Shown: positions 26,786 to 35,890 of the stretch, piece after piece
Layout: each line of letters starts with the position of its first letter
Numbering within the stretch: the first letter of the stretch is position 1
From: an uncultured Fidelibacterota bacterium
Lineage (GTDB): Bacteria; Fidelibacterota; Marinisomatia; Marinisomatales; UBA1611
Length of the DNA stretch: 64,000 nucleotides
NCBI GenBank assembly: GCA_902562835.1
Contig: CACEUX010000004.1
Coordinates: 1 to 64,000 of the forward strand
Direction of reading: 5' to 3'
The notes under the pieces: generated by a model
Told to the model about the DNA's origin: nothing
What the model saw: only the letters and a program-made list of their open reading frames with translations
Database searches by the model: none
Translations under genes and position numbers: made by a program

Positions 26786-26928
26786 GGTTGCCTACACATA
26801 TTGTTGAACTTACAGGCATTCCGTTTCAGAATCGTGTCAGTACTTATTAACTCAATTAGACATTTATATACAAAAAAGCCTCACATACTACGGTATTCTT
26901 GTTTATAGGATAATGGTTATATTCTAAT

Positions 26929-27753
26929 ATGAGAAGAATATCAATATATTTCTTAATTATTTTTTGTACAATCATCAAAGCACAGGATAATCTGGTTCTT
27001 GTCAAATTGCAAAATGGAAAAAATGTTAAAGGAATCATTGTCCAGGGGGGAGGACCTGGTGACCATTATGTCAGGATAAAAAAAAGAAATCAAAAAACAG
27101 TTGATATATATATGGATGAAGTAGAGCATATATATAAAGGCACTGGTTCGGTCACCTTACAAATCAAAGATAAAAAGGGAATACCGATCGATGCACCATT
27201 GATCAAAGTACAAGATGCTGGTGACAGGAACGGGGAATCTATAGAACTGCAAGAAACATCATATGATGATTTCCCAATAGGAAATTATTACATTACAGTT
27301 TCAAAGGAAGGTTATTTTACAGAATCTAAAAAGCTCAAGGTTGCTCTTGGTAAAGAGACATCGATTGATTTTAAGCTTTCATTTCAATGCAATATATGCG
27401 GACACCCATCATCAAGTCTAGGTGAACCTTGTCAGAATTGTATCAGAGATGGTAAAACACCCGAAATGATGATAGATAAATACCGCAGATTCAATACCTT
27501 CAAAAAAATGACTGTTGCAGGTACCTCCGTTCTAGGTATAACAAGTGCATATTTAGCGTATTCATCTTCAAAAAATTATGACCTTTATAAAACAGCAGAA
27601 AGTGATGCCGATAATTACAGGAGAAAGGTTGAATTCGCTGATACCCATAAGGTTACTTCATTAGTGACCTCATCACTACTGTTGGCGTTAACAGGCTATT
27701 TCCAATGGCAAGAAAAAAAAATACAAAAGCAGTTAAGATCATTTGAGCAATAG
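26929..27753 (+). CDS. Exported protein with carboxypeptidase-regulatory/PEGA-like domain, four-cysteine zinc-ribbon-like motif and two C-terminal membrane segments
   Basis: A 274-residue protein of no recognised family. A signal peptide (1-18, ending IIKAQ) is followed by a small beta domain and a PEGA-like segment (PIGNYYITVSKEGYFTESKKLKVALG). A compact knuckle has Cys154, Cys157, Cys168 and Cys171 (CNICGHP and CQNC). Two hydrophobic helices at about 193-208 and 243-258 are separated by a charged stretch. A zinc ribbon on the exported side of a membrane is odd. The stop TAG is immediately followed by the TTG start of the next gene with no gap, so the two are coupled. Function is unknown. 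Confidence 0.7.
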   Translation: MRRISIYFLIIFCTIIKAQDNLVLVKLQNGKNVKGIIVQGGGPGDHYVRIKKRNQKTVDIYMDEVEHIYKGTGSVTLQIKDKKGIPIDAPLIKVQDAGDRNGESIELQETSYDDFPIGNYYITVSKEGYFTESKKLKVALGKETSIDFKLSFQCNICGHPSSSLGEPCQNCIRDGKTPEMMIDKYRRFNTFKKMTVAGTSVLGITSAYLAYSSSKNYDLYKTAESDADNYRRKVEFADTHKVTSLVTSSLLLALTGYFQWQEKKIQKQLRSFEQ

Positions 27754-30700
27754 TTGAAGAATTATCTCATAACATTACTAGGGTTATTGATATTTCTTTC
27801 ATGTGAAGAACGGGTATTTGACAACCCTAATGATTCAAATACAGAACTAGAACCAAATGCATGGAGCCCAACTGAGCTTGTGATTAGTCGCACTGGCTCA
27901 AATTCATTAGATATTTCCTGGAAGCATGAATTTGAAACCATTGAAGGTTTTAAGATAGATCGAAAAATAAATAATGGAGATTGGACAATCGCTTTTGTTA
28001 CATTAAATAAAGCTCAGAGAGAATGGACTGACAGTACGGCAGTTGCGGACAATAATAAAGTTTATTATTATAGATTATATGCTTATAGTGGGAAAAATGA
28101 GTCATCTAAGATCACAGTTCAATTTCAAGATGTTGCCCCTGCCAATGTGAACGTCACAAGCGTGGATTATGATTTAACTGAAATGGTCGTTACATGGCAA
28201 CGTTATACTGATGCTGACTTTGTTTCATACAAATTGTTTTATTCTACTTCTTTAAATGGTACACAAACAGTAATGGACACAATAACAAATATTAATAGTA
28301 ATACTTATACTATTAATGCATTTGACCCAACAATCGAAAATTGGTTTTGGGTCAAGGTTATCAATGAATTCGGCTTGGTATCGGTTGGTGGTAGTGGGAG
28401 GAGTAATCCCATTGACAATCCGCCTTACCCGGTAGATGTACTCATGGTAGATTATGATTTTGATCAGATGACCGTAATGTGGGAACTGTCAACCGATATA
28501 GATTTTAAATCATATCTACTTCAAAGATCGGACGAGGAGGCAGGTCCTTATTGGAATGTTGAACTCATAGACGATAAAACAACAACCTTTTTTTCTACAA
28601 CAGATTATGATCCTACGGTGGAAAACTGGTACTGGATAAAGGTTACAGATTTCTGGGACCAGGAAACTATAGGTTACCCATTATCAAACAATTCAGATCC
28701 ACCGCCTAATTCTGTTGATGTTATTTCTGTGACCTATGATACCTTGGAGATGGTAATTGAATGGGAAGAATATGTGCCAAATACACAAAGAATATATGCT
28801 ATGAGTATAAGTCATGCAGAGGTCATGGTTAGTAGTTCAACGGTACCAGATAATGACTTTGTATCATATGAATTGCTGCGATCTGATACAGAAGATGGAC
28901 AATATGAATCCATCTCTGTGATAGAGGATATTTCCACCACATCACATTCCATAACAGAGTATGACCCAACGATAGAGAACTGGTTTAAAATAAGGGTGAC
29001 GGACTATTGGGAGTTGACCTCTATAGGGAGTCCAATGACCAATCAGATCCATGTTGCTCCTGATCCTATAGATATTACTTCAGTAACCTATGATATTGAA
29101 CAGATGATCGTGAATTGGGAACAATCTATATCAACTCATTTTAGCTCTTATGAATTATTCAGATTTGATACTCTAGAAAATGATTATACATCTGTGACGT
29201 TGATTGAAGAAATTTCATCCACATTCTTTTCATTAACTGAATTCAATCCCACAGTTGTCAATTTGTTTATGATAAGGGTCACTGATTATTGGGGATTAAG
29301 TTCTGATGGTCTCCCTATGTCAAATCAGATTGATTCCCCCCCTACTCAAAGCGATATCGTATCTGTAACCTATTATGATACATCTGAGCTTATGACAATT
29401 AATTGGGAAGTGAATTTAGATAGTGATTTTGATTATTATATGTTGTTAAGTGCTTCATCACAGTTTGATATTTACACACCTGTGACTGTGATCTTTGAAC
29501 AGTTCACAACTAGTTATTTAAGCGGTGATTATGATCCAACAGAAGAAATCTGGTTTAAACTCAGGGTCACGGATTACTGGGGATTATTAACTGATAGTGA
29601 GGAATTGCAATATGAGCCACCGGTCGTATACACATTTTTAGAGACCTATGGTGGTGACGACAATGAACGTGCGCATTCGTTGCTGCAGACTGATGACAAT
29701 GGATATTTAATGATTGGACATTCAGGATCTAATGATGTTTGGATGATCAAGACAAATGAACTAGGGATACAAGAGTGGTATCAGACCTTCGGTGGGGAGA
29801 GTGTAGATGATGGTTGGTCAATACAACAGACTAGTGACGGCGGATATGCAATTATCGGATACACATATTCTTATGATATTGGTAATAGCGATGTCTGGCT
29901 GATCAAGACTGATTACAACGGTAACGAAGAATGGACTCAAACCTTTGGCGGGTCTAATGTAGATCGGGGAAGGTCAATACAACAGACTAGTGACGGCGGA
30001 TATGCAATTTGCGGTTATACAAGCTCTTATGGTTCTGGAGTCTATGATGGGTATTTGATCAAGGCAAACTCCTATGGTGATGAACAATGGGATCAAACCT
30101 TTGGTGGTAGTGATTATGATTATTTCATGGAAATATTACAGACTATTGATGGTGGATATATAATGGTTGGGGCCACATATTCTTACGGCAGTGGTGGTTC
30201 AGATATCTGGTTGGTCTCGACCGATCAAAATGGTAATGAAGAATGGAGTCGGACTATTGGTGGTGTGAACAATGATTGGGGAAATTCTATTAAAGAGACT
30301 ACTGATGGTGGATATATTATTTGTGGTAGAAAGAATTATACTATGTGTTTGATCAAGACCGATGAATTTGGCAATGAACAATGGGATCAAACCTTTGGTC
30401 CCACTGGCCAGGGTTCTGCCTATGATGTCAGGCAGACCAATGATGGTGGATATATCTTTGTTGGATCAGCAGGAAGTTATGGTTATTATGATTGCTGGTT
30501 GGTCAAGACCGATGCCAATGGTAATCAAGAGTGGATTCAGGTCTTTGGCGGGGAAGCAGATGATTGGGGATGGTCTGTTAAAGAGACTACTGATGGTGGA
30601 TATGTGATTACTGGTTTTACTACTTCTTACGGAAATGGAGGAGAAGATGTCTGGCTGATCAAGACAGACTCTGAGGGCAATCTAGAAACAATGGATAATC

Positions 30701-30807
30701 TACAAGAAATACCCAATAAAACCCATACAAGACAAAATTCCATGCGTGAACGATCAGTATTTACCAATCCCGAGGGAATCAATATGTATCCACATGTTGT
30801 AGAATAA
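27754..30807 (+). CDS. Large lipoprotein with fibronectin-III-like modules and a C-terminal 50-residue repeat beta-propeller-like region
   Basis: A 1017-residue protein starting at TTG directly after the preceding stop. The start is fixed by a lipoprotein signal peptide ending FLSC (Cys17). Residues about 40-620 contain six to seven modules of about 95-110 residues with recurring VTSVTYD, EMVVTWE, SYELLRSD, DPTIENWF and RVTDYWGL, i.e. fibronectin-III-like. Residues about 625-980 hold seven repeats of about 50 residues with TFGG, SIQQTSDGGY, GYTSSYG, DVWLIKTD and GNEEW. These suggest one closed seven-bladed propeller. Unlike many neighbours it has no Por sorting domain. It is probably a surface-exposed adhesion or binding protein, which is inference. 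Confidence 0.8.
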   Translation: MKNYLITLLGLLIFLSCEERVFDNPNDSNTELEPNAWSPTELVISRTGSNSLDISWKHEFETIEGFKIDRKINNGDWTIAFVTLNKAQREWTDSTAVADNNKVYYYRLYAYSGKNESSKITVQFQDVAPANVNVTSVDYDLTEMVVTWQRYTDADFVSYKLFYSTSLNGTQTVMDTITNINSNTYTINAFDPTIENWFWVKVINEFGLVSVGGSGRSNPIDNPPYPVDVLMVDYDFDQMTVMWELSTDIDFKSYLLQRSDEEAGPYWNVELIDDKTTTFFSTTDYDPTVENWYWIKVTDFWDQETIGYPLSNNSDPPPNSVDVISVTYDTLEMVIEWEEYVPNTQRIYAMSISHAEVMVSSSTVPDNDFVSYELLRSDTEDGQYESISVIEDISTTSHSITEYDPTIENWFKIRVTDYWELTSIGSPMTNQIHVAPDPIDITSVTYDIEQMIVNWEQSISTHFSSYELFRFDTLENDYTSVTLIEEISSTFFSLTEFNPTVVNLFMIRVTDYWGLSSDGLPMSNQIDSPPTQSDIVSVTYYDTSELMTINWEVNLDSDFDYYMLLSASSQFDIYTPVTVIFEQFTTSYLSGDYDPTEEIWFKLRVTDYWGLLTDSEELQYEPPVVYTFLETYGGDDNERAHSLLQTDDNGYLMIGHSGSNDVWMIKTNELGIQEWYQTFGGESVDDGWSIQQTSDGGYAIIGYTYSYDIGNSDVWLIKTDYNGNEEWTQTFGGSNVDRGRSIQQTSDGGYAICGYTSSYGSGVYDGYLIKANSYGDEQWDQTFGGSDYDYFMEILQTIDGGYIMVGATYSYGSGGSDIWLVSTDQNGNEEWSRTIGGVNNDWGNSIKETTDGGYIICGRKNYTMCLIKTDEFGNEQWDQTFGPTGQGSAYDVRQTNDGGYIFVGSAGSYGYYDCWLVKTDANGNQEWIQVFGGEADDWGWSVKETTDGGYVITGFTTSYGNGGEDVWLIKTDSEGNLETMDNLQEIPNKTHTRQNSMRERSVFTNPEGINMYPHVVE
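29816..30009 (+). repeat. 38-base exact duplication between adjacent propeller repeats
   Basis: The 38 bases at 29816-29853 recur identically at 29972-30009, a shift of 156 bases (52 codons, one repeat unit). The protein repeats elsewhere in this gene differ at third codon positions, so perfect identity here suggests a recent tandem duplication or gene conversion of one blade. Confidence 0.85.
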
Positions 30808-30825
30808 ATATAGAATTAGGTTAAA

Positions 30826-32547
30826 CTATTTTAATATAACCCAGTCAAAATCAGCGTATTCTTTGATATTTTTTCCATTGGTGGTGGAGTATAGGCCACA
30901 ATAAGCTCCAGTGTACCCCTTACTTAAGATCTTATCAGAGCCTATTTCTGTTAGAAAATTGAAATTATTTTGGTTATCAAGCGAGTAATAGAACTTATAT
31001 AACCAATCATTTGATACTACTTTGAAAATGATCGACCCATTGTAAGAATTCAATATTTCATCTTTAAGGATCTCTGGCTCATTGCTCCGCTCATTGAATA
31101 AAACTTTAATTAGGTATTCTCCGTTATATCTTTCTACGGTAACAGTGAAATAATTATCATCTTTTTGAAAAAGACTAATGCCTGATTGAACCTCTGTTTT
31201 ATCTGTATCAAAGATCATTTTTGTTAAAAACTCAAAGTCACTTTCTTTCTGCCTAATACCCAAAAGGCTACAGTTTTTTCGATCTTCAATAATATCTTTA
31301 TCTGAAAACAACCGTAAATGACCATTGTCTAAGTCTATTTCATATGTCCCTTTATTTGGGACACGACGAAAGTTCCATTCCAAATTCAAGCTAACGTTAT
31401 CAAATTCATCTTTAAATGAATTATCTGAAAATTGAGGAGAATCTGGGAAAGGTAGGGGATAAGATCTTTCAACCCTACCTGTAATAGGCGAGCAGACGGG
31501 CCACTCATAATTCACATGCCTTAGTTTTTCAAATCTCTGACGTTTCGGTAATTCTGACCACTTTTCTTGGATCTTATCATATTTCCATTCAAATGGTTCT
31601 TTTTCCCATACCACAGGAATAAGGTGTGTCTCTCGTCCCATATTTGAATAAGTGTCTATCTCTGAGCGGATACCAAGGGCTACCATATACCACCTACCAT
31701 CTTTTAATTCAATTAGATCACCATGTCCTGTACTATTTACCCAATGATCATAAGAAAGGTGGCGAGTGGTCAAAATAGGGTTTCTATCATTTGGAACATA
31801 TGGTCCTTTTATATCATCGCTTACTGCAACCATAACAGCATGATTAAGGCCCGTACCGCCTTCGGCTATGAGAAGATAATAATAGTTATTCATTTTATAG
31901 ATATGAGGACCTTCTGCCCATGTCCCATAGTATAGCGCTCCTCGCCACAAGAAATATCGTTCTCCGATCAATGACCAATTATTACTATCCAGTTCTTGTA
32001 GCCAGATCTCGCCTTCACCATTAAAATTCGGGTCTTCAGGGACATGGGTTCCAACATACCATATCTTTCCGTTATCAAATATAATATCAGGATCTATACC
32101 GGGTGCATTTTCGATTATATATGGGTCTGACCATGGTCCTTCTATTTTTTCTGATGTAATAATAAAATTGATCATCTTAGACGGTTTACCTGTGCCTGGA
32201 CTGTAAACATTAGTGGTGATGATATAGAATAATCCATTATGATGTCTTATTGAAGGTGCATGAATACCTCCATCAGATTGAACATCAGTAAGATTCATCT
32301 TACCAGTGCATTGTTCAGGTCGATGCAAACCGTAGCCTATCAGGTTCCAGTTTACAAGATCTTTACTATGGTGGATTGGTAGTCCTGGAAAATATTCAAA
32401 GGAAGAATTAACAATGTAAAAATCATCACCAACCCGACAAATAGAGGGATCGGGATAACTTCCTTTTATAATGGGGTTAGTATAATGTGAATCTTGAGCC
32501 GAAATATTTATAATAAGAAAAAGAAGAAATATGCATGAATTTTTCAT
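30826..32547 (-). CDS. Glycoside hydrolase family 43 beta-xylosidase/alpha-L-arabinofuranosidase, exported
   Basis: A 573-residue enzyme with a signal peptide ending ISAQ. The five-bladed GH43 catalytic domain has the general base Asp33 in GSYPDPS, the pKa-modulating Asp in APGIDPDIIFD, and the acid Glu in TWAEGPHIYK. From about 375 a beta-sandwich of the XynB/GH43_C2 type (NLEWNFRRVP, LLGIRQKESDFEFLTKM) follows. It would release xylose or arabinose from xylan or arabinan side chains in the periplasm. It lies beyond a terminator from the alpha-glucan operon, so it may be a separate unit that extends the locus to mixed plant or algal glycans. The exact substrate cannot be assigned. Confidence 0.92.
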   Translation of the reverse strand: MKNSCIFLLFLIINISAQDSHYTNPIIKGSYPDPSICRVGDDFYIVNSSFEYFPGLPIHHSKDLVNWNLIGYGLHRPEQCTGKMNLTDVQSDGGIHAPSIRHHNGLFYIITTNVYSPGTGKPSKMINFIITSEKIEGPWSDPYIIENAPGIDPDIIFDNGKIWYVGTHVPEDPNFNGEGEIWLQELDSNNWSLIGERYFLWRGALYYGTWAEGPHIYKMNNYYYLLIAEGGTGLNHAVMVAVSDDIKGPYVPNDRNPILTTRHLSYDHWVNSTGHGDLIELKDGRWYMVALGIRSEIDTYSNMGRETHLIPVVWEKEPFEWKYDKIQEKWSELPKRQRFEKLRHVNYEWPVCSPITGRVERSYPLPFPDSPQFSDNSFKDEFDNVSLNLEWNFRRVPNKGTYEIDLDNGHLRLFSDKDIIEDRKNCSLLGIRQKESDFEFLTKMIFDTDKTEVQSGISLFQKDDNYFTVTVERYNGEYLIKVLFNERSNEPEILKDEILNSYNGSIIFKVVSNDWLYKFYYSLDNQNNFNFLTEIGSDKILSKGYTGAYCGLYSTTNGKNIKEYADFDWVILK

Positions 32548-32563
32548 AAAATATAATTCCAGT

Positions 32564-32591
32564 AAAAAAAGGCTCGTTAGAGCCTTTTTTT
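32564..32591 (-). terminator. Intrinsic terminator after the starch-binding-like protein gene
   Basis: A 12-base-pair stem with arms AAAAAAAGGCTC and GAGCCTTTTTTT and the loop GTTA lies between the stop of the 737-residue protein gene (32612) and the start of the GH43 gene (32547). The A and T runs on both sides would let it work in both directions. It marks the end of the minus-strand alpha-glucan operon. Confidence 0.9.
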
Positions 32592-32611
32592 ACAATCTAT
32601 ATTATGCAGAG

Positions 32612-34825
32612 TTATTTAAGTAACGTCATCTTTTTGATATCTCGAAAATCATTTTCTACTTCCATTTCATAAAAGTAGATACCCGTTGTGACTTGCTCAC
32701 CATTCTGGTTTACTCCATTCCAATTGAATTCATAGGTACCTGCATCTAGTTCCCCTTTATTAAATGCAAATATCTTCTGACCTAGAATATTATAGATATT
32801 TATATTCACTTCACTGCTAGAAGAGATACCAAAAGTAAAAGAAGTAGCAGGATTAAATGGATTAGGATAGTTATCACTCAAGAAATATTCATCAGGTATG
32901 ATGTCATCACCTAGCCCAGCAAGTGGAATACAGATCGAATCAGGGTTGAATTCTTCAACCGGTAAGGGTGGATCCTCAACCTGGAATGTGTCTTGGGGAA
33001 AATTATAGTCTCTCCACCAACAATCATTATTTGCATTTGCATGATGATAGCGCGCTCGAAATCGGCCAAAACCAAAACCTCCACCTTCCTCGATGTATGC
33101 TACTTCAGAAACATCATAAAAACCCCAAGTGTAGGTCATATGCCATGGGAAAGGACCCACAAAAGAAGCGTCTAGAGAATAAGTGCCATCTCCATTTGAA
33201 GTAGCGTAGACCTTGTAATCATCACCAAGGCCTTGTAAATATTTTAGCCATCTATCTTTGAAAGAAATGTAAACTGAATCTTCAGATGCATCAAAGCCTT
33301 CTTCAACTGCATCTACCATATCAACATTAAAGGTTAATGTGACTGTTCTGCAGCAGGGGACTACACCACCTGTAGGAAGATCGTAATATCCCGACAAAGG
33401 AAGTTCAAGAAGTCCTGTTCCATCATCTGACCCAAGATAAAAGAATCTATTTCCACCTCCAAATTGCGGAGAATCTTCCCAACCAATGTCATTATAAATA
33501 TCACCATATATCTGACTTAGGTGGTCTACGGATGAAGAGTCTAATTCCATAAAATATTTAAATTCTGTCGCAGAACTAGGATACCCCGTCACGCTTGTTG
33601 CAAGGCTAAAAATATTTGTGCCTGGAGTACGGGTCATTTCACAATCTGCTGGGTCATCACAATTCCAACCATTAAATGCACCTCTAACTTGCATTTGATC
33701 ACCCCTTGCAACGCTAAATACTGGCATTCCTGTGGATCCTTCTTCATCTAGCCACTCGGTCATATCCACCGAGAATATAACGGTTTTTGTTATTTCATCT
33801 CCTAGGTAGGGAATCGTGATATTCGTTGAACCTGAAATCGACCCATCGTCTTCAATTGTAAATTCTTGGTTAGGTTCACCGATAAGGTCCAAGATCCACG
33901 TGCCACCTTCATTATCATTTCCTATGCCATCGTAACAGGTACTGTCACATTCTACAGCACCCCATTCATAAGAGTTTGGCCCTACCACGCTATCAATTAC
34001 AGCTGTCCAAACGCCATCATTTGCAGTCTCATCTCCATTGGTTCCATCATCATAACCTTGAACAAGATTCCAATTTGAGAACTGTCCTTTAAATTGTATA
34101 TCTTCAAAAACAAATGCTTCGTCTACCACTGTTAGAGTAACACTATTATATACTGCCTCCAAATCACTGGGAGGAATGTTATCAAAGTATACCCATCCAA
34201 GAGTGGTATCACTGGAAACAGTTACTGTTCTATTATTTACACTTTCCCAACCACCAAGTTGATGCTGAAATTTATATGCTACTAGTTCACCTTCAGGGTC
34301 AAAAGAATATTGCCTCGACCAAAACTCTGAATCACCCTCTTGGGTTAGCGGTTCTCCATTCCAGCTATTCATATAGCCTGCTACATACATAGTATCACCA
34401 TCATAACCTACAATGCCAGCAGTACTTACTCTGAACCATACATCAACACTATCAGTTTCCATGTAAGGAGGTGTAGTGCCATTTTCCCAAAAGTCTTGTG
34501 GGAGATCTGTATCACCAGAAACGGTCAAAGCTCTGTTATCTGTTGACTCCCAAGATTCTGTTCCCAAATCATCGATGACAACATATTTATATTCATATTC
34601 ACCGTCACTTAGAGTATCATTAGTGTAGGTCCAATAATCACCTCCAATATTTGTCATCTCCCAATCATTCCCAGCCCAGCCATTCATTGAACCACGCACA
34701 ACTAATGTTGAAGAAGTATCTGTGAATCCAGGTGCGGTAGAAGTGTTTAAGTTAAATGTAACACTTGCACTCAGTGAGGATAGTGCTAACAAAATAGTTA
34801 TTAAAGTAGTTTGGCAAAGTTTCAT
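32612..34825 (-). CDS. Secreted multi-domain protein with tandem CBM20/CBM48-like starch-binding-type modules and type IX sorting domain
   Basis: A 737-residue exported protein with no catalytic domain that I can see. About five beta-sandwich modules follow each other. The clearest three have the starch-binding-like core VRGSMNGWAGN, VAGYMNSWNGE and VRGAFNGWNCD, each followed by an aromatic strand such as YWTYTNDTL and EYEYKYVV. The last about 80 residues are a sorting domain (NYPNPFNPATSFTF, IYNILGQKIF, TTGIYFYEMEV, final Lys). A strong AAGGAG precedes the ATG. It resembles SusE/SusF in logic, being a string of surface glycan-binding domains beside an alpha-glucan receptor. Binding of starch is inferred from fold and neighbours. 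Confidence 0.85.
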   Translation of the reverse strand: MKLCQTTLITILLALSSLSASVTFNLNTSTAPGFTDTSSTLVVRGSMNGWAGNDWEMTNIGGDYWTYTNDTLSDGEYEYKYVVIDDLGTESWESTDNRALTVSGDTDLPQDFWENGTTPPYMETDSVDVWFRVSTAGIVGYDGDTMYVAGYMNSWNGEPLTQEGDSEFWSRQYSFDPEGELVAYKFQHQLGGWESVNNRTVTVSSDTTLGWVYFDNIPPSDLEAVYNSVTLTVVDEAFVFEDIQFKGQFSNWNLVQGYDDGTNGDETANDGVWTAVIDSVVGPNSYEWGAVECDSTCYDGIGNDNEGGTWILDLIGEPNQEFTIEDDGSISGSTNITIPYLGDEITKTVIFSVDMTEWLDEEGSTGMPVFSVARGDQMQVRGAFNGWNCDDPADCEMTRTPGTNIFSLATSVTGYPSSATEFKYFMELDSSSVDHLSQIYGDIYNDIGWEDSPQFGGGNRFFYLGSDDGTGLLELPLSGYYDLPTGGVVPCCRTVTLTFNVDMVDAVEEGFDASEDSVYISFKDRWLKYLQGLGDDYKVYATSNGDGTYSLDASFVGPFPWHMTYTWGFYDVSEVAYIEEGGGFGFGRFRARYHHANANNDCWWRDYNFPQDTFQVEDPPLPVEEFNPDSICIPLAGLGDDIIPDEYFLSDNYPNPFNPATSFTFGISSSSEVNINIYNILGQKIFAFNKGELDAGTYEFNWNGVNQNGEQVTTGIYFYEMEVENDFRDIKKMTLLK

Positions 34826-34885
34826 ATAACGCTCCTTCTTTAGACTTTTAATTTATCAATCACCTTTAATTTCTGAACAAATAAT

Positions 34886-35890
34886 TTAATATGAAATTCC
34901 TATACTCATTTGGTGAGTATCACCAAGGTGTTTTAGTACCTCGAAACAATAATTTATATAAAGTTCTTGTCTGAAAAATGAAGGGGACTTGATTCCAACT
35001 CCATAAGAGAACTCACGTTCTCTATTCTCAAGAAAAAGAGAGTTCACACCGCTCCTTAAGACCAAAATATCATTCATTAGTCCAACTTCTAATCCCATAT
35101 TGATATAGCTTCTATTATCATTAGGACTATTTGAATCTACCGCCCATGTGATACGATTGTTTTCCCCTATGAATACATCATTAGAAATACCAACTCTTAA
35201 AACAAGTGGAAGATCGAACTCATCGGTTGATAAATACCCTGTCACACTCTCATTATTTCCATAGATCGTTTCATCTATATCCACTGGTATCAGAAGATCA
35301 TCTCCTGTCATCTTCATTTTTGGACCAAAGTTGCTTATTGAAGTGCCAAGTCTAAATCCATAAGGTGTCTTGAAAAGTGTACCTAGGTCAAGAGCAAAAC
35401 CGTTGGCATAGTTATTTGCAATTTTTTCTTGAATAAGTTTTCCATTGAATCCAATTGAAAAACGGTCAGTAAGGTTTAAGGCATAGGTTAAGCCAAATGC
35501 ATGGTCTGAAGCAGAGAACGTTTCTCCAGTATCTTCATTACCATAGCGAGTCACTTCCATTTCGCCCATAGATACAGATGTTATATTGATACCGAGGTAT
35601 CGGTTTTGTGCTATGGGAATTGATATACTGAAATAATCAAATGCTATATCGGCTATCCAGTTTGAGTGATTAACATAAAAATTTCTCAAACTATTGAATC
35701 CAATGCCTGCAGGGTTCCAATACATCGAGGAACCATCATTAGTGATCGCTGTAAATGCACCCCCCATACCAATCGCTCTGGATCCAATATCTGTTGATAG
35801 GAACTTAGCTGCCATTGTACCTGTTTTATCAACAGCGCTAGTTGTCGAACAAAGGAAAATAGCAAATAAAATTGAGCGAAGACTTTTCAT
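34886..35890 (-). CDS. PorV/UPF0164-like outer-membrane beta-barrel protein
   Basis: A 334-residue homologue of the protein at 10366-11391, sharing KTGTMAAKFLSTDIGSRAIGMGGAF-type sequence, SMYWNPAGIGF and a barrel ending SIGISY. It has a signal peptide ending TTSA. The ATG overlaps the stop of the giant Ca-binding-type protein gene by 4 bases. It is the third member of the second copy of the receptor/giant protein/PorV module and is followed after 60 bases by the starch-binding-like protein gene. A role in surface export or anchoring of its neighbours is plausible by analogy with PorV but unproven. Confidence 0.88.
   Translation of the reverse strand: MKSLRSILFAIFLCSTTSAVDKTGTMAAKFLSTDIGSRAIGMGGAFTAITNDGSSMYWNPAGIGFNSLRNFYVNHSNWIADIAFDYFSISIPIAQNRYLGINITSVSMGEMEVTRYGNEDTGETFSASDHAFGLTYALNLTDRFSIGFNGKLIQEKIANNYANGFALDLGTLFKTPYGFRLGTSISNFGPKMKMTGDDLLIPVDIDETIYGNNESVTGYLSTDEFDLPLVLRVGISNDVFIGENNRITWAVDSNSPNDNRSYINMGLEVGLMNDILVLRSGVNSLFLENREREFSYGVGIKSPSFFRQELYINYCFEVLKHLGDTHQMSIGISY

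Noticed and set aside
12764-26885. 13-base identity AAAAAGCCTCACA at 12764-12776 and 26873-26885
   Set aside because: One copy is partly inside lysA, there is no flanking similarity, and an A-rich 13-mer can recur by chance in 64 kb.
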